This document shows positions 57,299-64,000 of a stretch of 64,000 nucleotides of DNA, one piece after another. The notes beneath the pieces are model-generated. The model was not told the DNA's origin. It made no database searches and saw nothing but the letters and a program-made list of their open reading frames with translations. Source of the stretch: Casuarina equisetifolia. Its lineage: Eukaryota; Streptophyta; Magnoliopsida; Fagales; Casuarinaceae. The stretch spans positions 17,921,274-17,985,273 of the forward strand of contig CM052361.1 of the NCBI GenBank assembly GCA_028551475.1, given 5' to 3'. Both the position numbers and the translations under genes were made by a program. Each line of letters begins with the position of its first letter. Position 1 is the stretch's first letter.

Positions 57299-58089
57299 CA
57301 AGTGCCTTCAAGTTACAATCTTTAAGTTACAGTACTAAGCAATAATTTGAACCGATAAAGTCTTGGAGAATCTTGTCATCTTTTGCTTTTGGTGGAAACT
57401 TGGTAAACGGCCAGTTACTGTTACCTTGATTGTTAATACGTTTGAAAAGCACTATGGACTGGTGTCTTCTGGGGACACGCATGGAATGCAAGACAAACAA
57501 CCAAACGTCATAATGCCGTATTGAGTTGACATGCTAACAATCACTATATGAAGAAGACAATGACATTCCTTGAGTAATACAATTTGCAGAAGGGCATCTC
57601 CAGATAAATTCTGCAAGAAGAATTCATCTTTTATACCAGCAGGAAATCGATCTTTACTGATGAGAGATAGACACGGTAAATACCACAATAGATGGTTCAA
57701 CATTTTCTGCCCTAATTGTTAGGTTTGGAGTAAATTAAAAATGACAAATATCTAAACTAACTATAATGTTCAGATTGTGAGTGGTTAATAAGTTTTCCTA
57801 GTTGTATTCTATTAGAATTTCCTTAGTACTAATATAAAATAAAATACTATTAAAAAATCTAGTTATTTGAATTGAGTGAAGCATATGTGTCAGAGAAAAA
57901 AAGTTCTGTAGTATACATTGTAATCATTCTCATTATAGTAAAAAATTACTCCTTAGGTCGAAAGAGTAGAGATTGTCTCAAACCTCATAATTTTTGTGTA
58001 TCTTTTTTAACTAATATTCTCTTTGCATATACAACAAGATCCTATGGAACTTCGTAAACTTAAAATCACATGTTTGTTTTTTAACGAGT
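57299..58089. other. Duplicated P450 upstream flank
   Basis: Counterpart of 35698-36440. No gene. Confidence 0.6.
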
Positions 58090-58510
58090 CTAACCTACTC
58101 ATCTACCGAATCTTGTCTCCTCTCAATTCCTATTCATTATATATTTATCTAAACTCCAGCTACGAACACCACATAATGGATTTCTATTATTAGATATTGT
58201 CGCCGTGATTCAGGCAGGAATGGACTTGCAGTTCACCTGTTGGAATTTATAAATTATAGCACAAGGAACAGTTCTTTATTTTTACTTGTTCACTCAAAAA
58301 GGCAGAAGACTAAATTAACACGACAAAGATGTCGGTATAAAATATGCAATCTTCCTAAACCTCCCACGTTTAACTCGTATAAGTTTTCATACCAAAGCAG
58401 AACTAGGACAAGCAGAGGAACAAACGCACTAGTAGCATTTTCAACCCTCTACGTCTCCTCTTTGCTTCAATGATAAAATCATGGGTTTAACTGTTCTCGG
58501 TCAATCACTT
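58090..58510. repeat. R1 repeat, rear block, duplicated copy
   Basis: Counterpart of 36441-36850, nearly identical to it. Confidence 0.75.
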
Positions 58511-59800
58511 CTTAATATCTTGCTCAGTGCTTTTTGTGGGCATGGACTTCATCTTAAGGCTAAAATTTTATGTCATTTTCTTGCTTATTTAAAGAATAAA
58601 TTTCACTATACCTCTCAAAATATTGTATGATTTTCACTTGTATTTCCAAATTTTTAACAGTAGTAACTAAGACCCAAGAAGCCAAATCTTAATGTTAATT
58701 TCTATCATCTTGAAGTAGCAGAGCCCTTGTAAACAATCATTTGTCCATATTTTAGAACTGTTGACCCTATCGAACTTGTGAGGTATTAGAAAAAAAATAA
58801 ATATTTTTTTATTGCAAACTAATCAAATATACATATTTCTTCTAGTGCCATCAATTGGGTAATATAAATAACAAAAAATGGAAAATTTTAAAGAAAAATT
58901 TAATCCTTGTATTAAGTTTTTGCCAATTTTTTAACAAATATCATTACCTTCGTTATGTTTCTACATACGTACAAAATATGTGATTTTTTTAGAAATTTAC
59001 TTACTGTATTTGCTCATGTCTCACTTACTAATCCTTCCATTTATTCTTCTAGTTAAAGTTCTTGGGCCTCCTCAAATTCTCAAGAAGTCCCAGGTTGCTT
59101 TAAAGAAAAAACCTCTTTTGTTGGGTGGCCTATAAATAGGCCTTTAACTACTTACGAGTGAAAGCTACACTAGTTGGGAGGCCTATAATAAGCTTTTAAA
59201 TTGTGTTTTTCAAATTAAACCAAAATTTCATGTAATACTAAAATCCAAGTGTTGAATTATTTAAAGAGTGCTATAAAGCTAACATTGAGAGGGTTTTATA
59301 ATTTTTATTATTATTAAAGAAAAACTTGTAGTTGTAAAGTTTTAGATTGATTAATGGAAAATTAATTCAATTGATAAAGGCCACTTGTAGAGGCCAAAAC
59401 ACATTAATTTCTTGGTGTACTTGATCTTGTTATTCTGTCTTAATCTTATTATTGTGAGAAATTATGTGAATTCTTAACAAAAATTTTCTTCAATTTGATG
59501 AAAAAGTTTTTAAAAAAAAATAATGCTAACTCGTTACTTGGAGAAAATAAATTCGATGTTTGCTTGATTAGAAGCCTTTCTTCCGAAGAATATTCCAGGC
59601 AAAAGCTTGGTGTAGTTCCTTGCCGAAATAGAGCTTGGTACATAGGAAAAGGGTGGAGTTGAAAATTGTGTTTTTGCGAAGCAGTACTTTTTGAAAGTTT
59701 GAATTGGATTACGAGGTTGCTCTCTCTTTCTTTTGCGCTTTGCCAGTCATGAAATTTTTGGGTGCCCATTATCAGTGGATTGCTGGATTTGACAATTTTT
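58511..59800. other. Duplicated intergenic sequence with LINE empty site
   Basis: Counterpart of 36851-38153 and 40786-40842. The sequence TTGCTCTCTCTTTCTTTTGC at 59717 is the unoccupied target of the LINE found in copy 1. No gene. Confidence 0.85.
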
Positions 59801-61157
59801 AAGATATTTGTAAAAGTTTTGCAATGTATCATTCAAAGCTACTTTGTATCACATTTAGAGAAAAAAAAATAGAAAAAAATTTAATGGTAAAAGTCTAAAC
59901 ATGTAGACCATTATTACTAAAATCATAAAAGACATGAGAAGCAAAATTTTATTAATTAAGAGAGTAAAGCTTATAACTTGTAGTAAGTTTTTTCAAAAGT
60001 TTTAAAATTTGTCAAATGTAATTTTTAAGCCTAAATGAAAATATTGTATCTAAACAATTATATTTTCTTTGATGATATATAATACTTAACCTTTCATCAT
60101 TAAAAAACCCTACCTAACTCTTGTTTTGTAATTAAATAAATGGGGTTCAGCCCTTTCAAAAAAAATTCAATATAAATGTCTAATGCCAACCATATTTCTT
60201 GGGTTATTTTACAAGTAACTATCATATGCGCTGCAATTCCTACTCATATCAAATGTTTCTTATTCAATCCAATATTTTCCACAAGTACTTGTATCCCACT
60301 TTTTATTGAATTTTAAGCATCAATATCTCTTTCCAATAGGAAATTTTTCACCAAAGATTTCCAACCTAAATTTTTTGTGGTCATTCTAGGATCTATCATG
60401 GGTGATTAGACCTTGTAATAGAGCACCAACTCTCTAATACCACTTGTAGGTGCTTCATAATCTAATAGCAAAAAGGTGGGATTAAATTAGGTAATAGTCT
60501 ATTTCTTATCTTTTTCGTTCTCTTACAACTTAACAGTGCTTATATAATTTAACAACACAATTGCACCAAATAAATTACTTTACATTTGCAAGCAATTTGT
60601 TTAAGAATGGTCCGACTTACCCAGAGTCTATGTTCACCCTTCTTATAATCAAAGCAATTATATGAGTGTAGGCCACCCAACGTAGATTCCTTATAGCCAA
60701 AGTAATCCAACCTCACAATGACTATGTGTCCTACAACAGTAGGTCTACACAACCTAATCCAAACAGGTGTCAACTACACCCAAGCTCAAATAATTTTTTT
60801 TTCTAGGGATATTTGAAAAATATGAATTTTTGTTTATCTCTCATCCTAAGCTAAACTTAAAATATATCAATGTAGTTTGTCTAGACAACTAGCAACACAT
60901 AAAAGTGTACGATATTTTTAGGTATTGCAGCCTTCTTAGTTCTTGGACAGGTATGAAGTTTCTATCAAGGATATAATGTTGTACCAACAATCACCCGATC
61001 GAGTATTTTTGATAAATAATAAGATTAATTCACACAAACATATAAGATGCTAACTTACTGTCATATGAAGCAAAAATCTGCAAATAACCATGGACAAGAA
61101 GCCATATATTTTGGCTTTAAGCAAATTTAAGAAAAAAAAGTAATAATAATAATTTTT
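59801..61157. other. AT-rich intergenic region with a possible LTR/PBS remnant
   Basis: No gene. At 60432-60450 CTCTAATACCACTTGTAGG resembles, on the minus strand, an LTR end ...CTACA followed by a tRNA-iMet primer site (TGGTATTAGAG, close to TGGTATCAGAG). If real, an LTR starts at about 60445 and extends right, but no partner LTR was found. Confidence 0.4.
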
Positions 61158-62150
61158 TTTTTGCCCCCAGCGAATAGAAAACTAATGGTAGTGAACCAAT
61201 TACTACGGGGAGAAAGTGTTACTTGGAACGTGAGCGCCTTAATTATAGGATGGTTTCCCAAAAGTAGATTATGTTGCAATTGTAATAAGCTTGCTTTAAT
61301 TCTCTCGGTTAAAAAAGCAACTTTGAATAAGTTACAAACTCCTAAGAACTATAGATCAATACAGACATGAACTCTGGAAACTGGAGATTAATTATAATAT
61401 AAATTCCTAACGATTAGATAAAATATCAACATATATATATATCCTCTCTCTTTTCCTCCAACTTCTTTGCTTCTCCTCCATAATAAGTGTCCTCCCCATC
61501 TTTGTCCGAGGAAAATGCGACGTTTGATGTCTTTTACAACTGCGAGGCACCTCGCTTGCTGGACATTAAGTGGAATTCCGCGTCATCATCTTTTCCCCAA
61601 ATGATCTGAGAGAAAACTTTCTTAGTGCAAATTATCTACCAAATCTTTTGTCTCCTGTCAATAGCTATTCGTTTTGTATTTATATAAACTCCGACTACGC
61701 GCACTACATGATGGACCTCTATTATTAAAGGTTGCAGTCGCGATTCAAGCAGGAACGGGCTTGCATTTCACGTGTTGGAATTTATAAAATATATAATAAT
61801 GAACAGTTCTTTACTTTTACTTGTTCAAACAAAAGCGAAAAGACTAAATTAACATTATGATGATATCTGCGATTGCTAAGGGATAAGGAACTTAAGAAAA
61901 GTTAAAATATAATAGAGTATCATCAATTATAAGTTTTAAACATGTTCCGAGGCCATGACAGCAAGCAAGAATGTGCTTCTAGAGTTATTCCAAATCTTCC
62001 CAAGTTTAACTCGTGTAAGTCGTCATACCAAAGCACGATTAAAGTTGGTTAATCATTGAACTAAATTTTGGTGGAAAAGAAAGAGTGGCACCGAAGAGCG
62101 GGACTAGGACAACCAAAGGAACAAACGCACTTATGGGAGTACATTCTTAT
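61158..62150. repeat. R1 repeat, most complete copy
   Basis: Holds the front block (as 32720-33245) and the rear block (as 31131-31679) in one uninterrupted unit of about 1 kb: GAAAACTAATGG, TTGCTTTAATTCTC, TATAAATTCCTAACGATTAG, GAGGCACCTCGCTTGCTGGA, CACTACATGATGGACCTCTA, TTCAAGCAGGAACGG, TTGGAATTTATAAA, ACAGTTCTTTACTTTTACTT and AACAAACGCACT. Non-coding. Its association with gypsy remnants suggests it could be an LTR, but terminal TG...CA and target duplications were not established. Confidence 0.65.
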
Positions 62151-62680
62151 CGATTAGAAGTACTAAATCTTAAATAGAGCTTAATGAAGAGTCCCAACAC
62201 AACCCTAGATGGAGGTGAATGAGGTTTCTAATATTTCTTATTTCTTATGCATATGATATATAAGCTTTTTGATTTAATGAGAAAATTCTCATTTGATTTG
62301 CCTGAGATGTGCAATATTTAAAATTCAGTTAGGCCTATGATTATTTGAGTCTATAAATAAATGCTTTCAAGTTAATCACAATTACGTAAAATCAAGAGTA
62401 GCAAGTATCAAATAGAAAAATTGTAGCATAACATGGAGCAATATAGCAATTACTATAAAAGAACTAGGATAGTTAAAATGTCAAATAAGATGGAAAAGAG
62501 AAAGCATAGACTAGATCAACACGAAAGACTTTTCAACTGATTAGGACTAACTACTCTTTGTCTTAACCCATCTCCTTTAGCAAACTGCTAAAGGATCCCT
62601 TTAATTGCAAGATAGTTCATAGATGATAATCCTTTGGATTACAAGTTTACAAGAAGGCCAAACTCTATACCGAATCTGTG
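62151..62680. other. Intergenic, no gene seen
   Basis: AT-rich; may be decayed gypsy sequence ahead of the integrase remnant, but no domain is readable. Confidence 0.4.
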
Positions 62681-63830
62681 TTGTGTTTTATTAGTTTAAG
62701 ACAAGCGAAGGAGATCAAGCAATTCAATCAAAACTGTCGATTTTGCCAAGAAAACAAGGCCCAAAATTCGAAACCTTCAGGACTCATGCAACCACTACCC
62801 ATCCCTAATCATATATGGTCCAAACTATTGTTGGATTTTGTCAACAACCTCCCTGCTTAACACAACAAGAATCCCATCTTCGTCATGGTGTATTGTTTTT
62901 CAAAGTTTAGTCAGTTCATCCCACTAAGGCATCATTATTCTATAGTTACCATGGGACAAGTATTCTTTAAGGAAATATCCAAGCTTGATGCTTTACAGAA
63001 GAGCATAGTGTGTGGCAAGAGCTCTACTTTCCCAAGGTATCTTTGGCATGAGCTCTTAAGCTTCAAGGAGGGCGTTTATGTTTCTCTTCTGCATATCACC
63101 TGCAATCTAACAAGCAAACGAAAGTCACAAATAGATCCATAGAATGTATTAACATTGCATGGCAAAGGATAAATTGATTGGAGTTAGTGGACAGCATAGG
63201 CTGAGTACTGTTACAATTTAAACAATGATAATGACTTAAAGACCACACTATTTGAGCTTGTATACGAGTTACAACCTACTTTTTTACTACCCTACATATT
63301 GGGAGCAGACAAGGTCGAATATCTTGAAATTTCAATGCAAAATCAAGATCAAATGCTCAAGCTTATAAGGGGCAAACTAATTAAGGCATAAAACGGGATG
63401 AAGAAAGTATTCGATCGAAAACGTCGAGAGGTGCAGTTCAAGGGTTGGGGATTGGGTAGCACCACATTGTTCTTAGAAAGTCTCTGAAGCTAGCACCATA
63501 TTTCTTTGGGCTTTGTGAGGTTATAAGGAAAATTGTAAGTGTGGCTGATGAGATGAAATCATTGGAAGGTGCATAGATCCACCTCGTGTTCCATGATTAT
63601 GCCTCAAGAAGAGCTGCCACAAGTAATGGAAGAAGAAGACTATCTCGCTGCAACCCCGCAAGCTATTTTGGATAGCCAAGTTTGCAAACGATGTTAGGAG
63701 ATGCAGGTACAGGGGAGCAGTTTATCACATAATGAAGCAACTTGGGAAGAACAACAAGAACAAAAAGATCATTTTCTGGACGCTGATCGTGGGGACAAGG
63801 TATGAGTTTAACAATGGAAAATTTATACGA
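62681..63830 (+). pseudogene. Ty3/gypsy integrase-chromodomain remnant
   Basis: Degenerate plus-strand pieces in gypsy order: NCRFCQENKAQNSKPSGLMQ, PLPIPNHIWSKLLLDFVNNL; MVYCFSKFSQFIPLRHHYSI, GQVFFKEISKLDALQKSIV, YLWHELLSFKEG; TFLLPYILGADKVEYLEISM, NQDQMLKLIRGKL, MKKVFDRKRREVQFKGW; then ATPQAILDSQVCKR and NEATWEEQQ...GDKV, the chromodomain-type C-terminus. Catalytic residues are partly lost (the expected SDRD reads CGKS), with many stops and frameshifts. No LTR confirmed. Confidence 0.82.
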
Positions 63831-64000
63831 TCATATGCTTAAGCAATGACGTTAGGGAGTTCTGTAAACATTGATATGTATAAGTGATCATACTGTAGGC
63901 TATCTTTTGTATTTTATAGTTATGAGTGTCGAATCTATAATGGGAAAGGGGAAGTAGAAATGTATGTGGCATGTTGCCCCGATGGGCCTTTTTCTCATCC
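63831..64000. other. Window end, unassigned
   Basis: Sequence after the gypsy remnant. It could be gypsy 3' untranslated region or LTR (GGGAAAGGGGAAG, then TGTATGTGGCATGTTGCCCC), but the window ends before this can be judged. Confidence 0.35.

Larger units (their letters stand above)
55115..59800. repeat. Segmental duplication copy 2
   Basis: Collinear with 33597-40842 from GTTGTAAGC (55115) to TGGATTTGACAATTTTT (about 59800), without the LINE. The left edge touches a gypsy scrap. Relative to copy 1 it has small indels, including an extra stretch of about 60 bp near 57523-57582. Confidence 0.93.

Overview
The window is nuclear DNA of a eudicot, probably a woody one. The signs are AT-rich intergenic sequence, spliced genes with GT/GC-AG introns, plant Ty1/copia and Ty3/gypsy retrotransposons, LINEs, tRNA-derived SINEs, a CYP71-type P450 and a plant LRR receptor-like protein (RLP). 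I cannot name the species. The stretch is gene-poor: I see one gene that looks intact (a P450 at 33824-35636, minus strand). Everything else that codes is a pseudogene, a gene fragment or a mobile element.

Layout. 1-9180: an old Ty3/gypsy gag-protease remnant (minus strand), with a well-preserved copia element (copia-1, 769-8266, target duplication TTCTC, 649-bp LTRs) inserted in it. 9855-11240: a diverged tandem duplication that forms the upstream flank of the RLP gene. 12085-26754: the RLP gene. Six clean modular LRR exons are followed by a decayed 3' half. A second copia (copia-2, 13076-18692, target duplication AATAT, 202-bp LTRs) sits in intron 1 in the sense orientation, and a long-inverted-repeat DNA element (about 25108-25803) sits in the LRR region. 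27081-33245: tandem repeats, a SINE, a gypsy RT/RNaseH/integrase remnant, an LTR/PBS-type tandem array with quantised spacing (29740-31130), a dispersed repeat family called R1 here, and a truncated LINE.

33597-40842: first copy of a roughly 4.7-kb segmental duplication carrying the intact P450 and its promoter. A 5'-truncated LINE with an 848-codon open frame later inserted into this copy. 41039-44512: two recognisable host-gene fragments, the C-terminus of an ICR/RIP-type ROP interactor and the last exon of a calcium-dependent protein kinase. 44757-47510: a 1239-bp tandem duplication, each copy with a SINE, ending in an extra 202-bp repeat. 50950-55018: a heavily decayed copia (copia-3, minus strand), related to copia-1. 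55026-55112: a gypsy chromodomain scrap that abuts the second copy of the segmental duplication (55115-59800). That copy holds a dead P450 (2-bp deletion plus two nonsense codons) and the empty site of the LINE. 60432-63830: an LTR/PBS remnant, an R1 repeat and a decayed gypsy integrase-chromodomain.

There is no operon-like cooperation between genes. The links are historical: nested insertions, duplications and gene decay can be ordered in time. The most informative signals are the P450 segmental duplication with its LINE empty site, the LTR/PBS array with spacing 96 + n x 47, and the RLP's phase-1 exon modules with two GC-AG introns. All homology calls rest on recognising motifs by eye; no database search was run.
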